DNA of 64,000 bases from Shinella lacus (lineage in GTDB: Bacteria > Pseudomonadota > Alphaproteobacteria > Rhizobiales > Rhizobiaceae). Position 1 is the stretch's first letter, and every line of letters starts with the position of its first letter. The notes beneath the pieces were generated by a model. The model was not told where the DNA came from and did no database searches. It saw nothing but the letters and a program-made list of their open reading frames with translations. Positions 44,199 to 52,513 of this stretch are shown in pieces. A program made the translations under genes and the position numbers. The DNA is taken from the NCBI RefSeq assembly GCF_010994755.1, contig NZ_WHSB02000004.1, positions 372,001 through 436,000 of the forward strand, in the 5' to 3' direction.

Positions 44199-46052
44199 TT
44201 ACTCCGCCGCCACTTCCGCTTCGGCGTCGTCGGCGATGAAGCCGCCGGACTGGCGGGCCCAGAGGTCGGCGTAGATGCCGCCCCTGGCGACGAGCTCGGC
44301 ATGGGTGCCGGTCTCGTGCAGATGGCCCTTTTCGAGCACGACGACACGGTCCATCTCCGTCAGCGTCGAGAGGCGGTGGGCAATCGCGATCACCGTCTTA
44401 CCCTGCATGAGGGCGAAGAGGTTTTCCTGGATCGCCGCCTCGACTTCCGAATCGAGCGCCGAGGTCGCCTCGTCCAGCACCAGGATCGGCGCGTCCTTCA
44501 GGAAGACGCGGGCGATCGCGATGCGCTGGCGCTGGCCGCCAGAGAGTTTGACGCCGCGTTCGCCGACCTGGGCATCGAGGCCGGCACGACCCTGCTGGTC
44601 GACGAGGCTTTCGATGAACTCCCAGGCATTCGCGCGCTTGGCCGCCTCGATGATCTCCGCGTCCGTCGCTTCCGGCTTGCCGTAGGCGATGTTGTCGCGG
44701 ATCGAGCGGTGCAGCAGCGAGGTATCCTGCGTCACCACGCCGATCTGCGAGCGCAGGCTGTCCTGCGTGACCGTCGCGATGTCCTTGCCGTCGATCGTGA
44801 TCTTGCCGGATTCGAGATCGTAAAACCGCAAAAGCACGTTCATCAGCGTCGTCTTGCCGGCGCCGGAGCGGCCGACGAGGCCGACCTTTTCGCCGGCACC
44901 GATCGACAGCGACAGGTCCTCGATTACGCCCTTATTCTTGCCGTAGTGGAAGCGGACGTGGTCGAAGCTGATCGCACCCTTGGAAACCGGCAGCGGCGGC
45001 GCTTCGGGACCATCCTTGATGTCGTGCGGCTTGGTCATCATACCCATGCCGTCATAGACCGTGCCGATATTCTCGAACAGCGCGGTCACTTCCCACATCA
45101 CCCACTGCGACATGCCGTTGATGCGCATGGCAAGGCCCACGGCCACCGCCACGGCACCGACCGAAACGTCGCCGTTCATCCAGAAGTAGATGCCGACCGC
45201 CGCGGTGAAGAACATCGTCACGACATTGTTGATGTCGATCGTGATGTTGAACAGCGTGATGAGGCGCATCTGCTTGTGCACGGTCTGCAGGAAGCCATCC
45301 ATGCCTTCGCGGGCATAGGTTTCCTCCCGGCCGGCATGCGAGAACAGCTTCACCGTCGCGATGTTGGTATAGCTGTCGACGATCCGGCCCGTCATCATCG
45401 AGCGCGCATCCGCCTGCTCGCGCGAGATCACCATGAGCTTCGGCACGAAATAGCGCAGGATGCAGACGTAGACGACGAACCACACGAGCAGCGGCACGAC
45501 GAGACGCAGGTCCGCCGAGGCGATGATCGCGATCATCGAGATGAAATAGCTGACGACATAGATGAAGACGTCGATGATCTTCATCACGGTCTCACGCACG
45601 GCAAGCGCCGTCTGCATCACCTTCGTCGAAACGCGTCCGGCGAACTCGTTGGAGAAGAAGGTCATGCTCTGGCGGATCAGGTAGCGGTGCATCTGCCAGC
45701 GGGCGATCATCGGGAAATTGCCCGCGAGCGCCTGGTGCATGGTCATGGTGTGCAACGCGCCCACGCCCGGGATGACGATAAGCAGCAGCGCCGCCATCCA
45801 GATCAGCGTGCCGCCCTCACGCGACAGGAACGTGTTCGGGTCGCTGTTCGACAGCCAGTCGATGATGTTGCCGAGGAACTGGAACAGCAGCACTTCCGCG
45901 ATGCCGAGCACCATGGAGCAGAAGCCGAGCACGAAGAGCCACAGGCCCGCGGGCCTGGTATAGTGCCACAGGAAGGCGAAAAGGCCCTTCGGCGGCAGCG
46001 AGGGCGCCTCGGAAGGATAGGGATTCAAACGTCTTTCGAACCAGCCGAACAT
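44199..46052 (-). CDS. ABC half-transporter (multidrug/lipid exporter type), first of a tandem pair
   Basis: A 617-residue half-transporter, six spans plus ATPase. The membrane part includes MTFFSNEFAGRVSTKVMQT. The ATPase part has GRSGAGKTTLMNVL, the signature KLSGGQRQRIAIARV, ILVLDEATSALD and AIAHRLSTL. N-terminal FGWFERRLNPYP matches FSWFENWIQPFA of the next gene, pointing to tandem duplication. The ATG at 46052 has ACGGAGA. Upstream is a leader with a short peptide and two hairpins. Confidence 0.93.
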   Translation of the reverse strand: MFGWFERRLNPYPSEAPSLPPKGLFAFLWHYTRPAGLWLFVLGFCSMVLGIAEVLLFQFLGNIIDWLSNSDPNTFLSREGGTLIWMAALLLIVIPGVGALHTMTMHQALAGNFPMIARWQMHRYLIRQSMTFFSNEFAGRVSTKVMQTALAVRETVMKIIDVFIYVVSYFISMIAIIASADLRLVVPLLVWFVVYVCILRYFVPKLMVISREQADARSMMTGRIVDSYTNIATVKLFSHAGREETYAREGMDGFLQTVHKQMRLITLFNITIDINNVVTMFFTAAVGIYFWMNGDVSVGAVAVAVGLAMRINGMSQWVMWEVTALFENIGTVYDGMGMMTKPHDIKDGPEAPPLPVSKGAISFDHVRFHYGKNKGVIEDLSLSIGAGEKVGLVGRSGAGKTTLMNVLLRFYDLESGKITIDGKDIATVTQDSLRSQIGVVTQDTSLLHRSIRDNIAYGKPEATDAEIIEAAKRANAWEFIESLVDQQGRAGLDAQVGERGVKLSGGQRQRIAIARVFLKDAPILVLDEATSALDSEVEAAIQENLFALMQGKTVIAIAHRLSTLTEMDRVVVLEKGHLHETGTHAELVARGGIYADLWARQSGGFIADDAEAEVAAE

Positions 46053-46097
46053 GGCTTTCTCCGTAATACATAAAGACGGAACCGAGACGGACAACGC

Positions 46098-46141
46098 AAA
46101 ACGGCGCGGTCAGGAACGGAGTTCCGGCAGGACTGCCGCGC
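46098..46141 (-). terminator. Attenuator-like hairpin in the ABC leader
   Basis: On the minus strand GCGCGG (46141-46136) pairs with CCGCGC (46109-46104), with an inner GGAAC/GTTCC stem (46125-46121 with 46117-46113), followed by TTTT at 46101-46098. It lies between the leader peptide and the ABC start codon. Confidence 0.5.
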
Positions 46142-46206
46142 GGCGAGGAAAACGTCACACAGCGAATTGAATAAGGTATGCGATGGGATTTTGTGCGGCG
46201 AGGTGC

Positions 46207-46266
46207 CTAAGCGAGAAGAGGCGTGATTCCAGCCGGGAGGCGCAATCGATGCGTGGTATCCATCAT
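46207..46266 (-). CDS. Candidate 19-residue leader peptide upstream of the ABC pair
   Basis: The frame reads MMDTTHRLRLPAGITPLLA and stops with TAG. It begins 5 to 8 bases after a strong GGGAGG site. An 11-bp inverted repeat, GCGAGAAGAGG (minus-strand 46284-46274 side) and CCTCTTCTCGC (46221-46211), brackets it. One arm touches the ribosome site, and the other forms the last codons of the peptide, so translation would open the stem. A terminator-like hairpin follows before the transporter gene. It is too short for usual gene calling; its reality rests on this arrangement. Confidence 0.5.
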   Translation of the reverse strand: MMDTTHRLRLPAGITPLLA

Positions 46267-46402
46267 GATCCTCCCTCTTCTCGCGTTGTAGATGCGCCTT
46301 GGTTAGCCTGAAACGACGCAATTTGCCAGTGACTTTGTCGCAATTTCATCGCTCCGGCCAATTCTGTTGCCTTGTCGCCACATCTGGAATAGGCGACAGC
46401 CC

Positions 46403-46864
46403 ATGTCCGCGCTCCACATCGCCCTCTACCAGCCCGATATCGCCGGCAATACCGGCACGATCCTGCGTTTCGCCGCCTGCCTCGGCCTGTCGGTCGACAT
46501 TATAGAGCCGGCCGGCTTCGACATCTCCGACCGCAGCCTGAAACGCGCCGGCATGGACTACCTCGCCGCCGTGACGCTGACGCGACATGTGAGCTGGGAG
46601 CATTTCGAGGCGTGGCGGGCTGCAAGCGGCCGCCGCCTCGTGCTCGCCTCCACCAAGGCGGCGGAGCGCTACACGGATTTCGCCTATCGGCCGGACGACA
46701 TCCTGCTCTTCGGCCGCGAAAGTGCGGGCGTGCCGGACCGCGTGCACGACACGGCGGATGGCCGGGTGCTCATTCCGATGGTCGAGGGACAGCGCTCCAT
46801 CAATGTCGCGCTCTCCGCCGCGATGATCTGCGGCGAGGCGCTGCGCCAGACGGGTTTCGTCTGA
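46403..46864 (+). CDS. trmL: tRNA (cytidine34-2'-O)-methyltransferase TrmL
   Basis: A 153-residue SPOUT (SpoU) methyltransferase that 2'-O-methylates the wobble base of some leucine tRNAs using SAM. The trefoil-knot motifs are present: HIALYQPDIAGNTGTILRFA at the start, DDILLFGRESAGVP in the middle, and the C-terminal IPMVEGQRSINVALSAAM. Length matches the minimal TrmL form. ATG 46403 is used. It is convergent with the MFS gene (1 bp between stops). Confidence 0.93.
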   Translation: MSALHIALYQPDIAGNTGTILRFAACLGLSVDIIEPAGFDISDRSLKRAGMDYLAAVTLTRHVSWEHFEAWRAASGRRLVLASTKAAERYTDFAYRPDDILLFGRESAGVPDRVHDTADGRVLIPMVEGQRSINVALSAAMICGEALRQTGFV

Positions 46865-46865
46865 C

Positions 46866-48074
46866 CTAACCATGACCCGGCCGCGCCAGCCGCACCGCCG
46901 CGGCCGCGATGCCGAAGACCAGCACCACCGAGCCGACGATCATGTAAGCGCCGTCATAACCCGTGGCGGTGATCAGCGGCTGCGAGACGATCGGCGACAG
47001 GAACTGGCCGGCAAAGATGCCCGATACCAGCAGGCCCGAGATGCGGCCGCGCAGTGCCGGCGGCGCCAGCAGCATGGCGGCAGCGGCGAAATTCGGCATG
47101 ATCGTGCCCATGCAGATGCCCGACACCGCCATGGCCGCCAGCACGCTGCCGTAGCTTTCCGCCCCCGAAAGCAGCAGGAACGACAGCCCGGCCGAGACGA
47201 AGCCGAGGCCGAAGACACCCATGATGCCGAGCAGGCGGCGGAACGGCGCGAAGGCGAGCGCGCTCGCCACCCCGACGAGCTGTCCAGCGCCGATCGCCGT
47301 GCCGGCAAGGCTGGGTGCGGCGAAGCCAAGGGATTCGAGATAGAAGGGAAGCTGCGTCGGGATCATGTAGAAGGCGATCATGTTGACGGCGGCGGCGAGG
47401 AACAGCAGGGCGAGCAGCGCCGTCGTGCGCCCGTCGAGCCTGCCCCTCCCCGTGGCGGGACCGGCCGGGCGAACCCGGCGCGGCTCCGGCAGGAAGGCGA
47501 GTGCTGCCGGCACCAGCAGGATCGCCACCGTGTAGATAAAGAACGGCCCGCGCCAGTGCACTTCGGCGAGGAACCCGCCGCCGGTCAGGAAGATCGTGCC
47601 GCCGATGCCGGCGAAGGCCTGTTGCAGGCCCATATAGCGATCACGCGCCGGCCCCTGGAAGAAATCGCCGACCAGCGCCGTCGTCGCCGTCATGATGCCG
47701 CCGACGGCAAGGCCCAGCACGGCGCGCCCGATGAGGAGGCCGGGCAGCGTGTCGAGGATGAGGCCGGAGGCACCCGCAACGGCGAACAGCCCGAGCGAGG
47801 CAAGCAGCAGCGGCTTGCGACCGAAACGGTCGACGAGGAAACCCGCCGCCGGAGAAAACAACGCAATGAACATCGCCGGCAGCGTCAGCACCAGCCGGCT
47901 CAGCAGCGCGACATTCTCCACATCGGCAAACCGCGCGGCGATGCCGGGCAGCGAGGCTGAGATCGTCGCGCCCGACATGATGGTGAGCGTGCTGATGAAG
48001 AGCAGCGTCGCATTGCGCCGGCGTTCGTCGCGGGAGCGGGCGACTTCTGCCGTCGCATAAAAGTCCGGCTTCAT
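46866..48074 (-). CDS. MFS transporter (drug/efflux type)
   Basis: A 402-residue inner-membrane carrier with about 12 spans. The MFS signature FLVDRFGRKPLLLASLGLF is between spans 2 and 3 (about 80-100), and spans 4-5 have RAVLGLAVGGIMTATTALVG. It overlaps the flavin reductase gene by 4 bases (ATGA), so both come from the SoxR-type promoter upstream. An efflux role against redox-cycling compounds fits but is inference. Confidence 0.92.
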   Translation of the reverse strand: MKPDFYATAEVARSRDERRRNATLLFISTLTIMSGATISASLPGIAARFADVENVALLSRLVLTLPAMFIALFSPAAGFLVDRFGRKPLLLASLGLFAVAGASGLILDTLPGLLIGRAVLGLAVGGIMTATTALVGDFFQGPARDRYMGLQQAFAGIGGTIFLTGGGFLAEVHWRGPFFIYTVAILLVPAALAFLPEPRRVRPAGPATGRGRLDGRTTALLALLFLAAAVNMIAFYMIPTQLPFYLESLGFAAPSLAGTAIGAGQLVGVASALAFAPFRRLLGIMGVFGLGFVSAGLSFLLLSGAESYGSVLAAMAVSGICMGTIMPNFAAAAMLLAPPALRGRISGLLVSGIFAGQFLSPIVSQPLITATGYDGAYMIVGSVVLVFGIAAAAVRLARPGHG

Positions 48075-48643
48075 GCCGCCACCTCGTCATAGCGCGTCGC
48101 GATGCGCGCCGCCTTCAGAGCATGCGCCCACCAGGAAAGCCGCTTCATGAGCACGGCAAGCTGGCCGTTGAGCTGGCCGGGGCGGAAGGGATTGCCGACC
48201 GGGTCGAACTGCGTCCAGGCGTGCGACAGGCTCACCGTTTCACGGATCGCCACGGCGTGCAGCTCGGCGAAGACCAGGCGGAGTTGCTCGACGGCGCGCA
48301 GGCCGCCGGAAACGCCGCCATAGGAGACGAAGGCGATGGGCTTGGCATGCCAGGGCCTGAAGCAGCAATCGATGATCGCCTTCAGCGCCGCCGGATAGGC
48401 GTGGTTGTATTCCGGCGTGACGATGAGGAATGCATCCGCCTGCGAGATCCGGCTTTCGACCAGCTGTGCCGAGGCCTCGTCGAGGCCGCCGGGCGTGAAG
48501 GTCAGCTCCACCGGATCGATGCGGATGATGGTGTATTGCCCGAAGCCCGCCAGCGCCGGTTCCAGCCATCCCGCGATCGTATCGGCGAAACGCCCTTCGC
48601 GGCCGCTGCCATAGATGAGGGCGATGGTCAGTCTGTCTGTCAT
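48071..48643 (-). CDS. NADPH-dependent FMN reductase (flavodoxin-like)
   Basis: A 190-residue flavoprotein of the NADPH-dependent FMN reductase family. [19 protein letters not shown] binds the FMN phosphate, [20 protein letters not shown] is the family motif, and [18 protein letters not shown] follows. It may reduce quinones or flavins. The start at 48643 has GGAG at good spacing. It is the first gene of a two-gene operon with the MFS transporter, with a SoxR box in its promoter. Confidence 0.92.
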   Translation of the reverse strand: MTDRLTIALIYGSGREGRFADTIAGWLEPALAGFGQYTIIRIDPVELTFTPGGLDEASAQLVESRISQADAFLIVTPEYNHAYPAALKAIIDCCFRPWHAKPIAFVSYGGVSGGLRAVEQLRLVFAELHAVAIRETVSLSHAWTQFDPVGNPFRPGQLNGQLAVLMKRLSWWAHALKAARIATRYDEVAA

Positions 48644-48680
48644 GCGGTTCAGCTCCATGTTGGAAAAGCAGGGAGCCGCT

Positions 48681-48711
48681 GGTATAAAACCTCAAGCAAA
48701 GTTGAGGTCAA
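48681..48711 (-). promoter_or_regulatory. SoxR-controlled promoter for the flavin reductase-MFS operon
   Basis: On the minus strand TTGACC (48711-48706), a 19-base spacer and TATACC (48686-48681). The spacer carries the perfect dyad CCTCAA-GCAAAG-TTGAGG (48690-48707), the same arrangement as E. coli soxS. The overlong spacer is the hallmark of MerR-family activation. It is 38 bases upstream of the reductase start and next to soxR. Confidence 0.93.
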
Positions 48712-48716
48712 CAGCC

Positions 48717-49187
48717 ATGACTGAAAAAAACGCGCGCGACGCCATCCCCCGGGAACTCAGCGTCGGCGAGGTCGCCGAACGCAGCGGGGTGGCGGTGTCC
48801 ACGTTGCATTTCTACGAGACGAAAGGGCTGATCCGCAGCCAGCGCAACCGCGGCAACCAGCGGCGCTATCCGCGCAGCATCCTGCGCCGCGTCGCGGTCA
48901 TCAAGGTGGCGCAGCGCACCGGCATTCCCCTGTCGGAAATCGCGGACGCGCTGTCCGTGCTGCCGCACGACCGCCCGCTGACGGCGCAGGACTGGCGCAA
49001 GCTCTCTGAGACCTGGCGCAGCCTGCTCGACGAGCGCATCGCGCGGCTTACCAAGCTGCGCAACCAGCTCGACGGCTGCATCGGCTGCGGGTGCCTGTCC
49101 ATGCAGGAATGTCCGCTGCGCAACCCGTGGGACACGCTTGCCGCGGAAGGGCCGGGTCCGAGATTGCTCGAACCCGATCCGGCTTAA
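48717..49187 (+). CDS. soxR: Redox-sensitive transcriptional activator SoxR
   Basis: A 156-residue MerR-family regulator. The winged helix-turn-helix (about 14-80, [20 protein letters not shown]) is followed by a dimer helix and the [2Fe-2S] motif [12 protein letters not shown] with four cysteines (about 122-133). Oxidation of the cluster by redox-active drugs switches on its target. The target here is clearly the divergent reductase-MFS operon, whose promoter carries a SoxR box 9 bases from the soxR start. Its stop codon overlaps that of the next gene. Confidence 0.97.
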   Translation: MTEKNARDAIPRELSVGEVAERSGVAVSTLHFYETKGLIRSQRNRGNQRRYPRSILRRVAVIKVAQRTGIPLSEIADALSVLPHDRPLTAQDWRKLSETWRSLLDERIARLTKLRNQLDGCIGCGCLSMQECPLRNPWDTLAAEGPGPRLLEPDPA

Positions 49188-50464
49188 TCGAGGCGCGTGG
49201 CGAGCAGCTTGTCGACGCGGCGACCGTCCATGTCGACGACTTCGAAGCGCCAGCCCTGGGTTTCCGTGACCTCGCCGGTCTTCGGCAGCTTCTGCAGCGA
49301 TTCAATGACCATGCCGGCGGCGGTCTGGTAGCTGCGGCGGGCCGGCAGCAGCAGGCCGAGGCGGTCGGCCATCTCGTCGATCGGCATGGAACCGGCGATC
49401 AGCCAGGAGCCGTCCTCGCGCTGCACGGCATGTTCGTCGTCGCCTTCCTCGATATCGGCGCGGAAGACGCCGGCGATCGCTTCCAGCACGTCGGCGGGCG
49501 TAATGACGCCTTCGAAGTGGCCGTATTCGTCATGCACGAGCATCATCGGCACTTCGGAATTGCGCAGCTTTTCAAGCACGCGCATCGCATCCATCGTATC
49601 CGGCACGATCGGCGCGGGACGGATGAAGGTGCGGATGTCGAGCGGCTGGCCGGTGAGCAGCGCGGAGAGCAGCTCGCGCTTCTGCACGATGCCGACGATG
49701 GTCTCCGGCCCGCCATCGGCGACCGGCAGGCGGCCATGCTGGCTGTCGACGAGCTGCTGGTGGATTTCCTCCACCGTATCGCCGAGGTCGATCCAGTCGA
49801 CGTCGTTTCGCGGCGTCATGAGGCCGCGCGCCTCGCGGTCGGAAAAGCGCATGACGCCGGCGATCATCAGTTTCTCGCCGCCTTCGATGACGCCGGCGGC
49901 TTCGGCTTCGGCGACGATCGTCTTGATCTCCTCGTCGGTGACGATGCTTTCGGCAACCTGGTGCTGGCCGAGCAGGCGGAAGATCAGCCGCGTCGAGGCA
50001 TCGAGGATCCAGACGGCCGGCGCACCGATCTTGGAGAGCAGCGACATGGCCGGCGCCACGAGCGTTGCGAAACGCTCCGGGTTCTTCAGCGCGATCTGCT
50101 TGGGCACCAGTTCGCCGACGACGACCGAGAGATAGGTGATGAGGAAGATGACGATACCGTAGCCGAGCGGATCGGCCAGCCAGTCCGGCACGCCCTCGGC
50201 AAACAGGATGTCACGCAGGCGGCTACCGAGGGCCGCACCCGAAAAGGCACCCGCAAGAACGCCGATGAGCGTGATGCCGATCTGCACGGTGGAGAGGAAT
50301 TTCCCGGGGTTTTCCGCCAGCCGCAGCGCGGCGGCGGCACCGCGCGAGCCCTGCGCGGCCATGGTCTTCAGGCGCGGTTTACGCGCGGAAACGATGGAAA
50401 GTTCGGAAAGGGCAAAGACCCCGTTGAGGAGGATGAGGAAGACGGCAATCGCGAGTTCGAACAA
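49184..50464 (-). CDS. CNNM/CBS-domain membrane protein (HlyC/CorC family)
   Basis: A 426-residue protein. The N-terminal DUF21 transmembrane domain (about 1-190) includes [19 protein letters not shown] and [17 protein letters not shown]. Two CBS domains follow (about 205-335, with [19 protein letters not shown] and [15 protein letters not shown]). A C-terminal CorC_HlyC domain (about 350-420) ends the protein. Members are linked to Mg2+/Co2+ export; they are often mislabelled as hemolysins. The stop codon overlaps that of soxR on the other strand. Confidence 0.93.
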   Translation of the reverse strand: MFELAIAVFLILLNGVFALSELSIVSARKPRLKTMAAQGSRGAAAALRLAENPGKFLSTVQIGITLIGVLAGAFSGAALGSRLRDILFAEGVPDWLADPLGYGIVIFLITYLSVVVGELVPKQIALKNPERFATLVAPAMSLLSKIGAPAVWILDASTRLIFRLLGQHQVAESIVTDEEIKTIVAEAEAAGVIEGGEKLMIAGVMRFSDREARGLMTPRNDVDWIDLGDTVEEIHQQLVDSQHGRLPVADGGPETIVGIVQKRELLSALLTGQPLDIRTFIRPAPIVPDTMDAMRVLEKLRNSEVPMMLVHDEYGHFEGVITPADVLEAIAGVFRADIEEGDDEHAVQREDGSWLIAGSMPIDEMADRLGLLLPARRSYQTAAGMVIESLQKLPKTGEVTETQGWRFEVVDMDGRRVDKLLATRLD

Positions 50465-50576
50465 GGACTGTAAGCCGTGCTTTAGAACCGCAACGGCGCC
50501 TTTCTGTTGATGATGATGGCGGCAAGATAGGGGGGCGGCGGTCCGGCGTCAATCGAACTTCCCGCGGTTGGTGCCA

Positions 50577-51449
50577 TCAGGACGGGACAACAAGCATTTC
50601 GAGCAAAATATCCCGCAGACGCGACACCGGTGCGGCGGGCACGGCCTCGGCGGTGTGCAGCATCAGGTCGACGCTGCCGAGCGCCGGCAAGCCGGCCCGC
50701 TCGGGATCAAGCACGCGCAGATGCGGCGGCACCGCCGTCATGGTGCGGATGGTCACGCCGAGCCCCGCCGTCACCGCCGCCCAGAGCCCGGCAAGGCCAG
50801 GGCTGGCAAAGACTTGCCGCCAGTCGCGCCCCGTGGCCGAGAGCGCATCGACGGCGGCGGCGCGGAAGGAACAGGGCGGGTCGAAGGCGATGAGCGGCAC
50901 CGGCTCGCCGGGCGGCAGGTCATAATCCGCCGCCGCGATCCAGACGATCGGGTGCGTGGCGATATGCCGGCAATGGGCGCTCTTCTGCCCGCCCCAGGTG
51001 ACCGCCATGTCGAGATCGCCGCGTTCCACCGCCGCTACCAGCTTGGCGCCGCGATCGACCCGCGCCTCCACCCGAAGCTTCGGATGCGCCCGCGAAAACC
51101 GGCCGAGCACCGGCGGCAGCGAGGTTTCGGCAAAATCCTGCGGGATACCGATGCGCAGCCAGCCATCGAGCGAGCGGCTGGAGCCAAGCATCATCATCGC
51201 CTCGTCGTTCAGTTCCAGAATGCGCACCGCATAATCGTAGAGCGCCTCGCCGGCATCGGTGAGCGCCAGCCCCCTGCCCTGTTTGGTGAACAGCGTCTGC
51301 CCGCTCATATCCGACAGCTTTTTCAGTTGCAGGCTGACGGCCGGGGGCGTGCGACCCCGCGCCTCCGCGGCCTTGGCGAAACTGCCGAAGCGCACCCCGG
51401 TGACGAAGGTGCGCAGCACGTCCATGTCGAAATTGCGCGACGAAAACAT
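50577..51449 (-). CDS. LysR-family transcriptional regulator
   Basis: A 290-residue regulator. The helix-turn-helix is at about 9-68 (DVLRTFVTGVRFGSFAKAAE with RTPPAVSLQLKKL). The periplasmic-binding-like effector domain (about 92-288) starts with LRIGIPQDFAETSLPPVL. The gene is divergent from the tautomerase with 94 bp between, the classic LysR arrangement, so the tautomerase is its likely target. ACGATA occurs twice in the gap. Confidence 0.92.
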   Translation of the reverse strand: MFSSRNFDMDVLRTFVTGVRFGSFAKAAEARGRTPPAVSLQLKKLSDMSGQTLFTKQGRGLALTDAGEALYDYAVRILELNDEAMMMLGSSRSLDGWLRIGIPQDFAETSLPPVLGRFSRAHPKLRVEARVDRGAKLVAAVERGDLDMAVTWGGQKSAHCRHIATHPIVWIAAADYDLPPGEPVPLIAFDPPCSFRAAAVDALSATGRDWRQVFASPGLAGLWAAVTAGLGVTIRTMTAVPPHLRVLDPERAGLPALGSVDLMLHTAEAVPAAPVSRLRDILLEMLVVPS

Positions 51450-51543
51450 TCAGTTTTCCAAAACCATTACGATAACACTTCTCAATTTTAAAAACGATAG
51501 TCGCGCAATAGGCTCATCCCGTCAACAGCGACAGGAGACGACC

Positions 51544-51936
51544 ATGCCCTTCCTTCATATCCGCATTGCCGGCCGCAGCCTCACCTATGCCGAGCGCCTG
51601 CATCTCCAGGACGAGGCCACCCGCCTTGCGGCAACCCTGCTCAACAAGCGCGCCGAGGCGACCGCCGTCTTCATCGAGGAGACGAACGCCGAGGCCTGGA
51701 CCGTCGGCGTGCGCCGGCAGCCGGCCGCCGGCTATCTCGAAGTCACCGTCAGCGAGGGCACCAACACGGCGGAGGAAAAGGAGCGCTTCATCGCCGCCGC
51801 CTATGCGCTGCTGGAAGAGGCCGTCGGCGCGCCGCTCCACCCGGTCACCTACGTGATCGTGCGCGAAGTCCCGATGGAAAGCTGGGGGTATGGCGGACGC
51901 ACGCAGGAAAGCCGGCGCATCGCGATGGCGGCGTAG
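51544..51936 (+). CDS. Tautomerase-superfamily protein (4-oxalocrotonate tautomerase-like)
   Basis: A 130-residue protein with the catalytic Pro directly after the start Met (MPFLHIRIAG). Two beta-alpha-beta units are visible: residues about 2-60 with ATAVFIEET, and 65-118 with YLEVTVSEGTNTAEEKERFI and HPVTYVIVREVPMESWGYGG. The fused double-unit length is typical of the YusQ/MIF-like subgroup. ACAGGAGA supports the start. It is divergent from a LysR gene. The stop codon lies within an inverted-repeat element. Confidence 0.9.
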   Translation: MPFLHIRIAGRSLTYAERLHLQDEATRLAATLLNKRAEATAVFIEETNAEAWTVGVRRQPAAGYLEVTVSEGTNTAEEKERFIAAAYALLEEAVGAPLHPVTYVIVREVPMESWGYGGRTQESRRIAMAA

Positions 51937-52081
51937 GACCGATCGACATTCAGCACAGGCCGCGGCGAAAATGGTGATTTTGCGTGACCCGGAGCGCAGC
52001 GTACTCAATGTACGTGAGCACCGGAAGCGCGCAAAAGCGCCATTTTGCAGACCGGCATGGGCTGAATGTCGATCGGTCCTA
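51934..52081. repeat. 148-bp element with perfect 21-bp terminal inverted repeats
   Basis: The left arm (51934-51954) begins TAGGACCGATCGACATTCAG; the right arm (52061-52081) is its exact complement, ending CGATCGGTCCTA. Inside, GCGAAAATGG and CCATTTTGC also pair, and TGATTTTGCG pairs with CGCAAAA. It could fold into one long hairpin. The left arm supplies the stop codon of the tautomerase; the right end is 4 bp from the stop of the next gene. Confidence 0.9.
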
Positions 52082-52085
52082 GGCC

Positions 52086-52343
52086 TCAGTCGGCGCTGGG
52101 CAGGCGGCGCATGGTGAATTCGATGCGGTCGCCTTCCATGGCGCGCCAGCTCTCGACCTCCGTCCAGTAGGCGGCTTTGGGCCATTGGTCGAACCATTCG
52201 CGCGCCTTTTCCCGCGCCGCCTGCCGCTCGAGGCAGAAGGTCTCGCGCACGAAATGGCCGTCGCCCGCGGGGTTTTCGCGGCGGCGGCGCTCGATCTGGC
52301 GCCGGAGCCCCTGCATCGGGGGCGGACCGGGAACACGCGCCAT
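52086..52343 (-). CDS. Small basic protein of unknown function
   Basis: An 85-residue soluble protein. The N-terminus is Pro/Arg-rich (MARVPGPPPMQGLRRQIERR), followed by a likely helical segment rich in Arg, Ala and Glu with many Trp (REKAREWFDQWPKAAYWTE) and a short C-terminal strand. CCGGAGGAA sets the start. It is divergent from hemF. No family is recognised. Confidence 0.7.
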   Translation of the reverse strand: MARVPGPPPMQGLRRQIERRRRENPAGDGHFVRETFCLERQAAREKAREWFDQWPKAAYWTEVESWRAMEGDRIEFTMRRLPSAD

Positions 52344-52513
52344 ACAGATTTCCTCCGGCAGCACATTCAACGTAAGGAAGATAAGCCGCCGCGGCACGTT
52401 TTGCGAGTCCTGCCGCCCCGGCCGATCGCGCTGCGCGGTTGCCAAATGGCGCAAAGTTGGGAACTGTGGCGAAAATGCGATTCGGCGGCGCTCCGCCGGC
52501 AGCGGGAAGCACC

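Noticed and set aside
44184-46073. Long plus-strand frame opposite the first ABC gene
   Set aside because: It is the shadow of the Walker/signature-bearing ABC gene and is rich in Arg, Asp and His without structure.
46025-46321. 98-codon frame on the minus strand overlapping the ABC start
   Set aside because: No ribosome site, overlaps the transporter start, no protein-like pattern; the short leader frame in another phase has a far better ribosome site.
51937-52080. Possible small RNA gene in the long inverted repeat
   Set aside because: No promoter or T-run terminator is visible; symmetry and placement at gene ends fit a repeat element better.
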